A DNA stretch of 64,000 nt, taken from NCBI GenBank assembly GCA_963757335.1, contig CAVWRJ010000008.1, positions 248,001 through 312,000 of the forward strand. The letters are read 5' to 3'. A program made the translations under genes and the position numbers. The stretch's first letter is position 1, and each line of letters opens with the position of its first letter. Below, in pieces: positions 53,133-62,470 of the stretch. Under the pieces are notes generated by a model. That model searched no databases. It was not told where the DNA came from and was given only the letters and a program-made list of their open reading frames with translations. The stretch is from DASQPA01 sp963757335. GTDB lineage: Bacteria > Acidobacteriota > Thermoanaerobaculia > Multivoradales > UBA5704.

Positions 53133-54269
53133 TCATCTCGTCCTCATCGTTGTCGCCGCGGTCTCCACCTCCGCTCCGACCGGGGCGATCTGCGCGTAGA
53201 TGTCGAGCAGCTCGTCCACCCGGTGCGAGCAGGTGTGCCGGTCGAGGATGGTGCGGCGGCCGTGCCGGGCGAGGCCGGCCGCCAGCTCGGGGTCGTGGAG
53301 AACATCGCGGAGGTGCCGTTCCATCTCCCCGCCATTCCGCGCCACCAAGAAGTCCTCTCCCGGGGTGAACAGCCCCTCGCTGTCCTCCCAGGGGGCGGAG
53401 ACCAGGGGGATGCCAGAGGCCAGGGCCTCGAAGGGGCGGATGGTGGGGATCCCCGGGAGGGCCTCGGCGTAGGGCCGGCGCGGCACGTGAACGGTGACCG
53501 CGAAGCGGGCGAAGGTCTGCGGCACGTCGTAGTTGGGGAGCCAGCCGGCGTACTCGATCCCCGCCGCGGCGAGCGCCTCCCGGGCGGTGTCGGGGTAGCG
53601 CACCCCGTGCACCCTCGCCGTGAGGCCCAGGGCCTGGACCGGCCCTAAGAGGAACTCGCCGAGCTCGGCGGTGCGCTCCTCGTCCCCCCAGTTGCCGATC
53701 CACACCAGGTCGCCCTCGTGCGGCAGGCCGAGGATGGGATGGAAGACCCGGGTGTCCGCCGCCTCGTGCCAGGTCCACGCCCGCGCCGCCCAGCCGCGCG
53801 TCCTATAGAGGTCGCTCAAGATCGCGCCAAAGGCGAGCACCCCGTCGTAGTCGCCGAGGTCATAGGCCGCCATGGTCTCTGGGGAGGTGACGGCGCGGTG
53901 GTGGGTATCGTGGAAGAGCAGGCGGTAGCCCCCGTGCCGACGCCGGTGCTCGCCCAGCCGCCGCACCAGGTCGTGGTCGTTCCACTCGTGGACGAGGACT
54001 AAGTCGGCGCCATCCAGGGCCTGGTCGAGATCGATCGCGGCGGGGTCGTAGGAGCGGCTTTCGAGCCAGGGATAGGTCTCGCGGAAGCCGAGGAAGGCGG
54101 TCTCGCCACGCTCGGCCAGGAGGTGGGTCAGGCTCCAGCCGCCGACCGGCTCGTAGACCCGGACATCGTGGCCGCGCGAGAGGAGCTCTGTCGCCACGCC
54201 GCGGAGGAAATGGGCGTTGCCGTGGTTCCAGTCCGACAGCAGCGAGTGGACGAAGAGGACGACCCGCAT
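53133..54269 (-). CDS. CgeB-like glycosyltransferase 3
   Basis: 378-residue paralogue of the two preceding enzymes. Start chosen at ATG 54269 (MRVVLFVHSLLSDWNHGNA) because it matches the paralogues' N-termini; an upstream ATG adds 23 residues inside the next gene. Donor half has DLVWIGNWGDEERTAEL and IRPFEALASGIPLVSAPW. Its 5' end lies 20 bp before the stop of the upstream gene (54289). Confidence 0.8.
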   Translation of the reverse strand: MRVVLFVHSLLSDWNHGNAHFLRGVATELLSRGHDVRVYEPVGGWSLTHLLAERGETAFLGFRETYPWLESRSYDPAAIDLDQALDGADLVLVHEWNDHDLVRRLGEHRRRHGGYRLLFHDTHHRAVTSPETMAAYDLGDYDGVLAFGAILSDLYRTRGWAARAWTWHEAADTRVFHPILGLPHEGDLVWIGNWGDEERTAELGEFLLGPVQALGLTARVHGVRYPDTAREALAAAGIEYAGWLPNYDVPQTFARFAVTVHVPRRPYAEALPGIPTIRPFEALASGIPLVSAPWEDSEGLFTPGEDFLVARNGGEMERHLRDVLHDPELAAGLARHGRRTILDRHTCSHRVDELLDIYAQIAPVGAEVETAATTMRTR

Positions 54270-54288
54270 CGGCGCCTCGATCGGCTCT

Positions 54289-55473
54289 CTAGACCGCGAT
54301 CCGTTGGGCCGGTTCGAGGGCATCGGCACCGGCGGCATTGGAGAAGCGGTCGGCCTCGATCTCCTGCCGGGCGGCGAGCAGCTCGCCGTAGGCGGCCAGG
54401 TAGCCGTCGAGCATCCGCTCGGGGGTCAATTCGAGCCCCCGCGCCCGGGCGCCGGCGGCGAGAGCATTCCGCCGATCGGGACTCTCGATCAGCGAGAGGA
54501 GCGCGGTGCGGAGCGCCGCCGGATCGTCGGGCGGCACGAACACGGCGCGGTTGCGCCAGATCTCCCGCAGGCTGGGGATGTCGCCGAGGACCAGTACGCA
54601 GCCGGCCAAGGCCGCTTCGAGCGCCGAGAGGCCGAAGGGCTCGTAGCGCGCCGGCAGGGCATAGATCGCGGCCCGCCCCAGCCAGGCGGCGAGGGCGCGC
54701 GGCGACAGGCGGCCGAGGAGACGGGTGTTGTGGGGGCGGATCTCGCCGCCGCCGGGGTGCTGGCTGTCACCCGCGACGTAGATGGGCCAGGGGATCTCGG
54801 GGGCCACCCGCTCGAGCGCCGCCAAGTTCTTCGCCTCGTCCCACAGCCGGCCGGCGGCGAACACCATCTCCTCCTTGGGGGCGTGAGAGGCCGGGAAGAG
54901 GCGGCCGTCGCGGCCGTTTTCGATCACCCGGGAGTGGGGGAGCGGCCCATAGTGCTCGCCGAGCGCCGTCAGCATGGCGGAGGAGGGGGCGACGACGAGA
55001 TCGGCGGCGGCGAGGCCGGCCCGGACCGCGGTCCGGTAGCGGTCCCAGCTCTCGGGCGCCGGCTCGCCCTTGACCGCCGCCCACCAGGAGAGGACGCAGG
55101 AGTGCGCCACGACGAGCTTCGGCGCGCTCCAGGGCAGGGCGGCGTGGGCATAGCCGTTCAGGTGCACGACGTCCGGGCAGATGCGGCTCTCCAGCCGGAG
55201 CAGCCACTCGCTCGCCTTCTGGACGTCGCGCCAGGGCTCCTCCATCCACTCCAGCCGGAAGGTGCTCTCGAAAAGCCGCAGGCGGGGGATGCGCTCGACG
55301 GTCTCCCGCTGTGCCTCGGAGAGTGGATCTCCCATGGTGGCGAGCGCCACCTCGATCCCGCGTTCGGAGAGGGCGCGGGAGAGGTCCAAAGCGTACGTCC
55401 AGACCCCACCGACCGTGTCCGCGGTCATCAGGACCTTCTGCGGGAGCGGACCCTGTGCACTCATTCCAGTCAC
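54289..55473 (-). CDS. Glycosyltransferase family 4 protein
   Basis: 394-residue GT4 glycosyltransferase. VGGVWTYALDLSRALSERGIEV (about 21-42), VVAPSSAMLTALGEHYG, then FAAGRLWDEAKNLAALE and the EX7E donor motif PARYEPFGLSALEAALAGC (about 275-293). ATG 55473 or MSAQG 55464 could start it. 136 bp separate it from the upstream epimerase, with a GGCGGT/ACCGCC hairpin but no U-tract. Confidence 0.85.
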   Translation of the reverse strand: MTGMSAQGPLPQKVLMTADTVGGVWTYALDLSRALSERGIEVALATMGDPLSEAQRETVERIPRLRLFESTFRLEWMEEPWRDVQKASEWLLRLESRICPDVVHLNGYAHAALPWSAPKLVVAHSCVLSWWAAVKGEPAPESWDRYRTAVRAGLAAADLVVAPSSAMLTALGEHYGPLPHSRVIENGRDGRLFPASHAPKEEMVFAAGRLWDEAKNLAALERVAPEIPWPIYVAGDSQHPGGGEIRPHNTRLLGRLSPRALAAWLGRAAIYALPARYEPFGLSALEAALAGCVLVLGDIPSLREIWRNRAVFVPPDDPAALRTALLSLIESPDRRNALAAGARARGLELTPERMLDGYLAAYGELLAARQEIEADRFSNAAGADALEPAQRIAV

Positions 55474-55609
55474 CTCGGTTGTGAGACGAGACGGATACCT
55501 TCGATCTCAGTTCGGAATGATCCAAGATTCGTGCCTGGATCTCGTTTCACCTCCCCCTTCTACGGGCGCGGACGGCGGTGTGCTTACCGCCGCCCGCGAA
55601 GCCTGGATT

Positions 55610-56704
55610 TCAGCTGGCCCGGAGGGCTCCGGCCCCGACCTCCGCCCCGCGCGATTCGAGCAACCAGTTGTAAAGCTTGCCCACTCCCTCCCGCACGCTT
55701 ACAAGGGGGGACCAGCCGGTCGCCTTCGAGAAGCGGCGGGTGTCGGAGACGTAGTAGCGCTGGTCGCCAGTCCGCCAGTCCTCGAAGAAGACCTGGGGCC
55801 GTCTGCCGTGGAGCTCCTCGATCAGGGAGAGGAGCTCCAGGAGGCTCACCGTCTGGTCCGGGCCTCCCCCCATGTTGAAGGCGCGGCCGGCGAGCGCCTC
55901 GGCGTTCTCCTCGGCGGAGAGGAAGGCGCGGACGAGGTCCTCGACGAAGAGGACGTCCCGCACCTGGCCGCCGTCGCCGTAGAGGGTGATAGGGGAGCCG
56001 TCCAGGGCACGGAGGAGGAAGTGCGCCACCCACCCCTGGTCCTCGGTGCCGAACTGGTGCGGGCCGTAGATGCAGCTCATGCGGAAGACGACGTTGCGCA
56101 TCCCATAGCTCCGCGCATAGTCGAGGACGTACTGGTCGGCCGTCCCCTTGGAGCAGCCGTAGGGGCTGTGGAAGTCGAGCCGCCGGTCTTCGCCGAAGCC
56201 GCTCGTGGCGACATCGGCGTCGACCGGCTCGTAGCGCGGACCGCGCAGGCGCATGGGGACGTCGTCCATGCCGCCGTAGACCTTGTTGGTCGAGGTGAAG
56301 AGGAGCGGCGGCGGCTCGGGGAGCTCGCGGAGAGCTTCGAGGACGTTGAGCGTCCCCTGGGCGTTGACCGCGAAGTCGTGCTCCGGGTCGAGCAGGCTGG
56401 TCGTCACCGCCACCTGGGCGGCGAAGTGGAAGACCGTCTGGGCGTCATGGAGCGCCCGGCGGACGGCGGCAGGGTCGCGCACGTCGCCGATCTCGATCGT
56501 CACCCGGTCGCCGAAGCGCTGGCGCAGCCAGAAGAGGTTCTGCTCCACCCCCGGCCGCGACAGGTTGTCGAAGAGGCGGACCTGCCGGCCCATGGCGAGC
56601 AGCCGGGCCGCCAGGTTGGTGCCGATGAACCCCGAGCCGCCGGTGATCACGGTCACCTTGCCGTCCGCCCGTCCCTTCCCGGGTCCCTTCCCCCTCCCGC
56701 TCAT
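55610..56704 (-). CDS. NAD-dependent epimerase/dehydratase (CDP-sugar epimerase-like)
   Basis: 364-residue extended SDR. NAD motif TGGSGFIGTNLAARLL (about 21-36), FHFAAQVAV, LFTSTNKVYGG and catalytic Tyr/Lys in HSPYGCSKGTADQY (about 181-194). NKVYG and the QVAVTTS segment recall CDP-paratose 2-epimerase or CDP-tyvelose-type enzymes; dTDP or GDP sugars are also possible. Basic, Gly-rich N-terminal tail of about 15 residues. ATGA overlap with the next epimerase. Confidence 0.85.
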   Translation of the reverse strand: MSGRGKGPGKGRADGKVTVITGGSGFIGTNLAARLLAMGRQVRLFDNLSRPGVEQNLFWLRQRFGDRVTIEIGDVRDPAAVRRALHDAQTVFHFAAQVAVTTSLLDPEHDFAVNAQGTLNVLEALRELPEPPPLLFTSTNKVYGGMDDVPMRLRGPRYEPVDADVATSGFGEDRRLDFHSPYGCSKGTADQYVLDYARSYGMRNVVFRMSCIYGPHQFGTEDQGWVAHFLLRALDGSPITLYGDGGQVRDVLFVEDLVRAFLSAEENAEALAGRAFNMGGGPDQTVSLLELLSLIEELHGRRPQVFFEDWRTGDQRYYVSDTRRFSKATGWSPLVSVREGVGKLYNWLLESRGAEVGAGALRAS

Positions 56705-57819
56705 ACCGTCAACCCCCGGGCGGCGAGCTCCTCGCGGGCCTGGCCCACGCGGTCGCATGCCACCTGTCCTTCGAGCCATTCGGCGAGATCGGCGAGCCCC
56801 GCTTCGAGGGTCACCCGCGGCTCGTAGCAGAGGACCTGCCGCGCCAGGGTGATGTCGGCAAAGCAGTGCCGGATGTCGCCGACCCGGTAGTGCCCGGTGA
56901 TCTCGGGCTCGACCTCCTCCCGGCCGAGCACCGCTGCCATGCTCTCGGCGATGCCGCGGATGGTGTAGGCCTGGCCGCTGCCGACGTTCACCACCCGGCC
57001 GGGCGCCTCGGGCATTTCGAGGGCCAGGCGGCAGGCGCGGGCGATGTCCGTGACGTGGACGAAGTCGCGCTTCTGGTGGCCGTCCTCGAAGATCATCGGC
57101 GGGTTGCCGTTCAGATAGCGCGCGGCGAAGATGGCGAGCACCCCGGTGTAGGGGTTGGACAGCGCCTGGCGTGGACCGTAGACGTTGAAGAAGCGGAGCG
57201 CTGTCGTCTTGAGGTTGTAGGCCTGGCCGATCATCAGGCACATCCGCTCCTGGTCGTACTTCGAGAGCGCATAGAGAGACGAGAGCGAAGGCGGCTTCGA
57301 CTCGTCCGTCGGCACCGGCTGGAGCGCCTCGCCGTCGTCCCCCCGGAGCTCCCAGTCGCGGGTGAGGAGCTGCTCGCGGGGACGCTCGCTGCCGGGGACG
57401 AGCCGGCCGCGGCCGTCCCGGTAGAGCCCCTCGCCGTAGAGGCTCATGCTGGAGGCGACCACCAGCCGCCCGACCGGGCGCTCGATCAGCGCCTCGAGGA
57501 GCACCGCGGTCCCCAGGTTGTTGACGCTCGTATAGTCGGCGAGCTGGTACATGCTCTGTCCCACCCCGACCATCGCCGCCAGGTGGAACACGGCGTCGAC
57601 CCCGGCGAGCGCCGCCCGCACCGCCTCGCCGTCCCGCACGTCCCCCCGGATCAGCTCGACTTCCGGCGAGAGGTACGCCGGCCGGCCCGCGTCCGGCCCG
57701 TGCACCTGCTCCGCCAGGTTGTCGAGCGCCCGGACCTCGTAGCCCTGCCCGAGGAGCTCGTCCGCCAGATGAGAGCCGATAAAACCCGCCCCGCCAGTGA
57801 TCAGAACCTTGCCTCTCAC
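56701..57819 (-). CDS. NAD-dependent epimerase/dehydratase (UDP-sugar type)
   Basis: 372-residue extended SDR. Starts at GTG 57819 after AGGAGG; NAD motif ITGGAGFIGSHLADELL (about 6-22), VVASSMSLYGEG and Tyr/Lys in SLYALSKYDQER (about 174-185), then FFNVYGPRQALSNPYTGVLA. Resembles UDP-glucuronate or UDP-glucose 4-epimerases; exact substrate unknown. First gene of the minus-strand glycan cluster, 131-146 bp after a sigma-54 promoter. Confidence 0.85.
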   Translation of the reverse strand: MRGKVLITGGAGFIGSHLADELLGQGYEVRALDNLAEQVHGPDAGRPAYLSPEVELIRGDVRDGEAVRAALAGVDAVFHLAAMVGVGQSMYQLADYTSVNNLGTAVLLEALIERPVGRLVVASSMSLYGEGLYRDGRGRLVPGSERPREQLLTRDWELRGDDGEALQPVPTDESKPPSLSSLYALSKYDQERMCLMIGQAYNLKTTALRFFNVYGPRQALSNPYTGVLAIFAARYLNGNPPMIFEDGHQKRDFVHVTDIARACRLALEMPEAPGRVVNVGSGQAYTIRGIAESMAAVLGREEVEPEITGHYRVGDIRHCFADITLARQVLCYEPRVTLEAGLADLAEWLEGQVACDRVGQAREELAARGLTV

Positions 57820-57949
57820 TCTCGTCCTCCTTTGCTGCTTCCAGCCACGCCTTTCCCTCTGACCCACCGAGAGTCACCCAGCACCTACGAGACTACCCGG
57901 GAGCGTATATCGATGCTCCGATATAACTCGCCTGACCGGAATTTATCGA

Positions 57950-57965
57950 AGCAAGTGCCATGCCA
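57950..57965 (-). promoter_or_regulatory. Sigma-54 promoter of the glycan cluster
   Basis: TGGCATGGCACTTGCT on the minus strand: GG and GC 10 nt apart, TTGC exact. Predicted start near 57940; a GGAGC/GCTCC hairpin lies in the leader. Confidence 0.72.
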
Positions 57966-58045
57966 TTGTAAGTAGAAGATGGAGCCCTCCCCTCTGGGGG
58001 AGGGAGGGCGGACGGTGAGCCGGGGTGAGCCGGGAAGGCGAGGCG

Positions 58046-59533
58046 CTACTGCCGGCCGGGCTTGGGGCGGTCGATCGTGACGTCGAGCGGGGTCACCTTG
58101 CCGTAGGTCGAGAGCGGCTTGTCGGTCCCCGTGGCCGGCCCCACGACGACGATCTCGAACTGCTCCGGGTGGAGGTACTTGGCCGCCGCGGCGCGCACCT
58201 GCGCTGGGGTCACCGCCTCGATTCCGGCGCGGTAGCGCGACAGCCAGTCGAGCGGGTAGCCGAAGTACTCGTAGGTGATCTGCTGGGTGAGGATCTTGCG
58301 CTTCGAGTCGGCCTGGAAGATGAAGGAGTTGAGGAGCCCCTGCTTGCCCTTGGCCACCTCTTCGTCGGTGGGCGGCGTCTTCGTCATCCCGCGGGCCTCG
58401 GCGAGCAGGGCGTCGATGGCGGCGCCGGTCGTCTGGGTCTTGGTCGAGATAAAGAGGAAGGTGAGGCCCGGGTGATCCCACTCGTTACCCACCCGGCCGA
58501 AGACGGTGTAGGCGAGCCCCTGCTGGGCGCGGATGGCGAAGAGGCGGGAGGCGAAGCTCCCCGAGAGCACCTGGTTGACCACCTCGAGCGCAAAGTAGTC
58601 GGGGTTGCTGCGCAGAATCCCGAGGCCGCCCATGATGACGTTCGACTGCGTGACGTCGTTTTTCTCGACGTAGTAGACCCCGGGCGCCGGCGTCGTCCGG
58701 TAGGGCGCCGCGGCCTCTCTGGCGCTCGCCGCCCCGCGCGGCCAGTCGCCGAACGCCGCCCGCACGAGCTTCAAGGCCTCGTCGCGCCTGAAGTCGCCGA
58801 CCAGGCCGAGGACGATACCCTCGGGGTGGAAGTGCGCCTGGTGCCAGGCGACCAGGTCGGCGCGCTCGATGCTCCCGAGGCTCGCGAAGGTCGGCGTCCG
58901 GCCGTAGGGGGAATCCTTGCCGTAGGCCACCCGGGTGAACTCGCGAAAGAGGATGTCGGTCGGGTCGTCGTTCTGCCGCGCCACCCCGGCGCGGGCCTGC
59001 TCCTTCGCCAGGTCGAGCCGGCTCGCGGCGAACACCGGGTGGCGCAGAACGTCGGCGAAGACCTGGAGGACCTGCGGGAAGTCGGCCTTGAGCGAGCTCA
59101 TGGAGGCCCGTCCATAGTCCCCCGCGGCCTGGGTCTCGATGCGCGCCGCCTTGGCTTCCAGGAAGTCGTCGAGCTGGTCGCCGGTCATCTTCGTCGTACC
59201 GCCGGTGCGCAGCACGTCGGCGGCGATCTCGGCGAGCCCCGTCTTCTCCGCCGGTTCGAGCCGCGAGCCGGCGTGGACGAAGGCGATGGCCTCGACGAGC
59301 GGCAGCTCGTGGTCCTCCAAAAGCATGACGACCATGCCGTTGTCGAGCACCACGCGCTCGGGGCGCGGGATCTGCTGCTCGGGGAGGGCCGGATAGCGGA
59401 GCTGCCCGGCGCTCGCGGCCTGCGCCGCGGCCCTCTCCGGTAGCGCCAGAGGCGCCAGCAACAGGAGGAGGGGAAGGAGGCCGGCGAGGGCCGGCAGGAC
59501 TCGTCTTCTCGGCATGCGGATCGTGTCTTCCAT
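58046..59533 (-). CDS. M16 family peptidase-like subunit lacking the HxxEH motif
   Basis: 495-residue exported M16 protein (signal about 1-38). In the place of the zinc motif it has GLAEIAADVL, so the His/Glu residues of HxxEH are absent. It retains the C-terminal R/Y pair region FASRLFAIRAQQGLAYTVF (about 344-362) used for substrate binding by the partner. This matches the inactive beta-type subunit of heterodimeric M16 peptidases. 14 bp after the upstream, active-type gene. Confidence 0.88.
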   Translation of the reverse strand: MEDTIRMPRRRVLPALAGLLPLLLLLAPLALPERAAAQAASAGQLRYPALPEQQIPRPERVVLDNGMVVMLLEDHELPLVEAIAFVHAGSRLEPAEKTGLAEIAADVLRTGGTTKMTGDQLDDFLEAKAARIETQAAGDYGRASMSSLKADFPQVLQVFADVLRHPVFAASRLDLAKEQARAGVARQNDDPTDILFREFTRVAYGKDSPYGRTPTFASLGSIERADLVAWHQAHFHPEGIVLGLVGDFRRDEALKLVRAAFGDWPRGAASAREAAAPYRTTPAPGVYYVEKNDVTQSNVIMGGLGILRSNPDYFALEVVNQVLSGSFASRLFAIRAQQGLAYTVFGRVGNEWDHPGLTFLFISTKTQTTGAAIDALLAEARGMTKTPPTDEEVAKGKQGLLNSFIFQADSKRKILTQQITYEYFGYPLDWLSRYRAGIEAVTPAQVRAAAAKYLHPEQFEIVVVGPATGTDKPLSTYGKVTPLDVTIDRPKPGRQ

Positions 59534-59547
59534 CGTCGTCCTGCCTC

Positions 59548-61074
59548 CTAGCGGCTGCCCGGTGCCGGGGGGGTTTTAAGGCCCTCGCCCTTGGGCGGGG
59601 CGGTGGTGATCATGGTCACCGTCCGGTTGGACTTCTGGAACGCCTGGTTCGCCACCCGGCGGATGTCGGCCTTGGTGACCTTGTCCAGGCGGTCGGTCTC
59701 GCGGAACAGCTCGCGCCAGTCGCCGAAGAGCCGCTGGTACTCGGCGAGCTGGTTGGCGATCCCCTCGTTGCTGCTCAGCGAGCGCACGAGCTTGGCCTTG
59801 GCCCGGGTCTTGAAGCGGGCGAGCTCCTCGTCGCTCACGTCCGCCCTTTGCAGGCGTTCGATCTCGGCGTGGATCGCCGCCTCTGCCTGCTCGTCGGTCT
59901 TGCCGACCCCCGGCACGGCGAGGACCGCCCAGAGGTTCGGATACTTCTGGCCGGGGAAGCCGGAGAACGACTGCACCTGGACGGCGATCTTCTGGTCGCG
60001 GACCAAAGCGCGGTAGAGCCGCGAGGTGCGCCCGCCCGAGAGGATGTCGTCGATCGCCTCGTAGACCGCCTGGTCGGGATCGGTCGAGGCCGGCTTGTGG
60101 TACGCCTCGAGGTAGAACGGCTGCGCCGGGTCCTCGATCACGACGCTCTTTTCCGCCACCTGGGGCGGCTCGACAGTGCGCAGAGGCTGCGGCTTGGGGC
60201 GCGCCGGGATGCGGTCGAAGTAGCGGTCGATCAACGGGATCAGCTCTCTGGTGTGGATGTCCCCGACGACCGCGGTGATCAGGTTGGCGGGAGCGTAGTT
60301 GGCGCGGAAGAAGCTCTCGGCATCGGTCAGGGTGAACGCCTGGAGGTCCGAGGCGTAGCCGATCGTCGGATGGTGGTAGGGGTGGGCGACGAACGCGGCG
60401 GCGACGAACTGCTCGACGAGACGGCCCACGGGGGTGCTCTCGGTGCGCCCCCGGCGCTCCTCGAACACCACGTCGCGCTCCTTGTAGAACTCGCGGAAGA
60501 CCGGGCGGTAGAAGCGCTCCGATTCGAGGAAGGCGAAGAGCTCGGTCTTGTTGGCCGGCAGCGAGTAGAAGAAGCCGGTCTCGTCGGCAGCGGTGAAGGC
60601 GTTCAAGCCCACCCCTCCCTCACGGGTGACGATGTCGTCGAACTCATTCTTGACGACGTACTTGCCGGCCTCCTCCTCCCGGGCCTTGAACGCCTTCCGG
60701 AGCTCCTCGACCCGCTGGGGATCGGGCTTGGGCGCCAGCCGCGCCGCCTGATAGGCCTGGTAGGCCGCCTCCTGGGCGTCGATGGCCTTCTTCTCCGCCG
60801 GGTAGTTGCTGGTGCCGATCGACTGGGTGCCCTTGAAGGCCATGTGCTCGAACATGTGGGCGAGCCCGGTGATCCCCGGCACCTCCTGCGCCGAGCCGAC
60901 GTCGGCCAGGGTGAAGAAGGAGAACACCGGGGCCTCCGGGCGCTCGACCAGGATGAAGGTCCAGCCGTTCTTGAGCACGTGGACGGTGGTCTTGGCCTCG
61001 AAGGACTTGAGATCCTGCGCGGCGGCCGGCAGGGCCGCGAGGAGGAGGGCGGAGGCGAGGAGCTTTCGTATCAT
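59548..61074 (-). CDS. M16 family zinc peptidase (active-type subunit)
   Basis: 508-residue exported M16 protein with signal (about 1-19) and zinc motif HMFEHMAFKGT (HxxEH, about 73-83). The distal Glu of the site probably lies in the KERDVVFEERRGR segment (about 197-209). ILSGGRTSRLYRAL is the companion of the inactive subunit's R/Y region. It should degrade peptides in the periplasm or outside as a heterodimer with the downstream protein. Transcribed divergently from the porin. Confidence 0.92.
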   Translation of the reverse strand: MIRKLLASALLLAALPAAAQDLKSFEAKTTVHVLKNGWTFILVERPEAPVFSFFTLADVGSAQEVPGITGLAHMFEHMAFKGTQSIGTSNYPAEKKAIDAQEAAYQAYQAARLAPKPDPQRVEELRKAFKAREEEAGKYVVKNEFDDIVTREGGVGLNAFTAADETGFFYSLPANKTELFAFLESERFYRPVFREFYKERDVVFEERRGRTESTPVGRLVEQFVAAAFVAHPYHHPTIGYASDLQAFTLTDAESFFRANYAPANLITAVVGDIHTRELIPLIDRYFDRIPARPKPQPLRTVEPPQVAEKSVVIEDPAQPFYLEAYHKPASTDPDQAVYEAIDDILSGGRTSRLYRALVRDQKIAVQVQSFSGFPGQKYPNLWAVLAVPGVGKTDEQAEAAIHAEIERLQRADVSDEELARFKTRAKAKLVRSLSSNEGIANQLAEYQRLFGDWRELFRETDRLDKVTKADIRRVANQAFQKSNRTVTMITTAPPKGEGLKTPPAPGSR

Positions 61075-61173
61075 CGTAGGGGCACCTCAGAAGGGCGTTC
61101 GCCCTCTAGTGTAACAGTTGGCGATTCTCGTCTCCCGACCCCCGGCGTGAAACTCCTGGCCGGTCGATCCCCC

Positions 61174-61300
61174 GTAATGTGTCCTGTAATCTTCTCTCCC
61201 TAGGCTCCCTCCCATTACCCATACAGTGTCGTCGGGCGCCGCGAGGCCCGTCTCTCCGGTGGCTTTCGGGTCTGGCGCCCGGGCGGTGCGGGCTCTGGTT
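61174..61300 (+). promoter_or_regulatory. Leader region with GTAAT direct repeat upstream of the porin
   Basis: GTAAT at 61174 and 61186 (12 bp apart) is followed by CTTC and, further on, a CCGTCTCTCCGGTGGCTTTC... segment. A closely similar arrangement lies at 62502-62610. Suggests a shared regulator site or structured RNA leader. Confidence 0.45.
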
Positions 61301-61333
61301 GCCGCGGACGGCCTATCTACTGGAGGAGTCCTC

Positions 61334-62470
61334 ATGCGCCTTGGTGTCTGTTCAAGCCTCGCCGCCGTGGCGTTGGCCGCGGTTCTCGCTCTCCCGGCCC
61401 GCGCCGAGGAGCTGTTCTCGTCGAGCACGGTGGCGCTCAACGGCTACGGCAGCTGGAACTACGGGAAGAGCAACAACGAGAACAACTACCTGAACGCCAC
61501 CCGGGAGGGGAGCTACCAGGCGGCGGAGGTCCACCTGAGCGTGGCCGCCACGATCAACGAGAACCTGCGGATCGTCACCCAGGTCGGCTGGCTCGACGGC
61601 GAAGCCGGATCCGATACCCAGGCCGACTACATCTTCGCCGAGTGGAAGTTCAGCCCCCAGCTCCGGGCGCGGATCGGCAAGATCAAAATGCCGTTCGGCA
61701 TCTACAGCGAGATCCCCAACGTCGGCACCCTGCGCCCGCTCCTCGCGCTCCCCCAGGCCGCCTATGGGCCGATCGGGTTTCTCGGCGAGAGCTACAAGGG
61801 AGTGGGGCTGACCGGGACCGCCGGCTCCCGGTGGCAGTTGCAGTGGGACCTCTACGGCGGTGGCACCGAGCTCAAAGAGGACATCGCTCCGGAGGAGCTC
61901 CTCTTGGGCGATCCGGTGACCTCGGGCAATGGGATCGAGAACGAGATCACCCGCAACACGCTGGGCGGCCGGCTGGTGCTGACCACCCCCTGGACGGGCC
62001 TGAGCTTCGGCGGCTCGGCTCTGACCGGGAGCGAGACCGTGGGCGGTTCGACCCGGCGGCGCGACGTCTACGGGCTGCAGGCCGAGTACACGAACGACCG
62101 CTTCACCCTGCGGACGGAGCACATGAACGAGAAGGTCGAGCGCGACATCGACACCACGGGGTCCTACGTCGAGGCCTCCTACTATCTGAACCGGCACTGG
62201 CAGGTGGCGGCCGAGGTCGGGCGGGTGCGGGCGGATTTCTTCGGCGCTCCCAAGGCGGGTCTCGCGGCCAACCTCGCCAAGCACGACGAGCTCACGGTCG
62301 GCCTCAACTACTGGTTCGACAGCAACTTCGTCCTCAAGGCGAATTTCATGCGGACCGACGGCAACCTCTACGCCCACCCCAACGTGCTGGACCTGCCCGG
62401 GGTCGTCGCCGCTGGGGCACTCCATCCGCGCACCGACCTGGTTCTCGTGGGGGGGCAGTTCACGTTCTGA
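61334..62470 (+). CDS. Porin-like outer membrane protein (OprO/OprP-type)
   Basis: 378-residue protein with signal peptide (about 1-24, cut after ARA) and a mature part of alternating beta strands ending in aromatic Phe (GQFTF), as in outer-membrane beta barrels. IGKIKMPFGIYSEIPNV and TLGGRLVLTTPWTGL resemble phosphate-selective porins. ATG 61334 follows GGAGGAG. It should form a channel in the outer membrane; specificity is unknown. Preceded by the GTAAT repeat leader. Confidence 0.82.
   Translation: MRLGVCSSLAAVALAAVLALPARAEELFSSSTVALNGYGSWNYGKSNNENNYLNATREGSYQAAEVHLSVAATINENLRIVTQVGWLDGEAGSDTQADYIFAEWKFSPQLRARIGKIKMPFGIYSEIPNVGTLRPLLALPQAAYGPIGFLGESYKGVGLTGTAGSRWQLQWDLYGGGTELKEDIAPEELLLGDPVTSGNGIENEITRNTLGGRLVLTTPWTGLSFGGSALTGSETVGGSTRRRDVYGLQAEYTNDRFTLRTEHMNEKVERDIDTTGSYVEASYYLNRHWQVAAEVGRVRADFFGAPKAGLAANLAKHDELTVGLNYWFDSNFVLKANFMRTDGNLYAHPNVLDLPGVVAAGALHPRTDLVLVGGQFTF

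Noticed and set aside
61174..61300. Known riboswitch (c-di-GMP, cobalamin, fluoride) in the porin leader
   Set aside because: Consensus landmarks of these classes were not found by eye; a covariance-model search would be needed.
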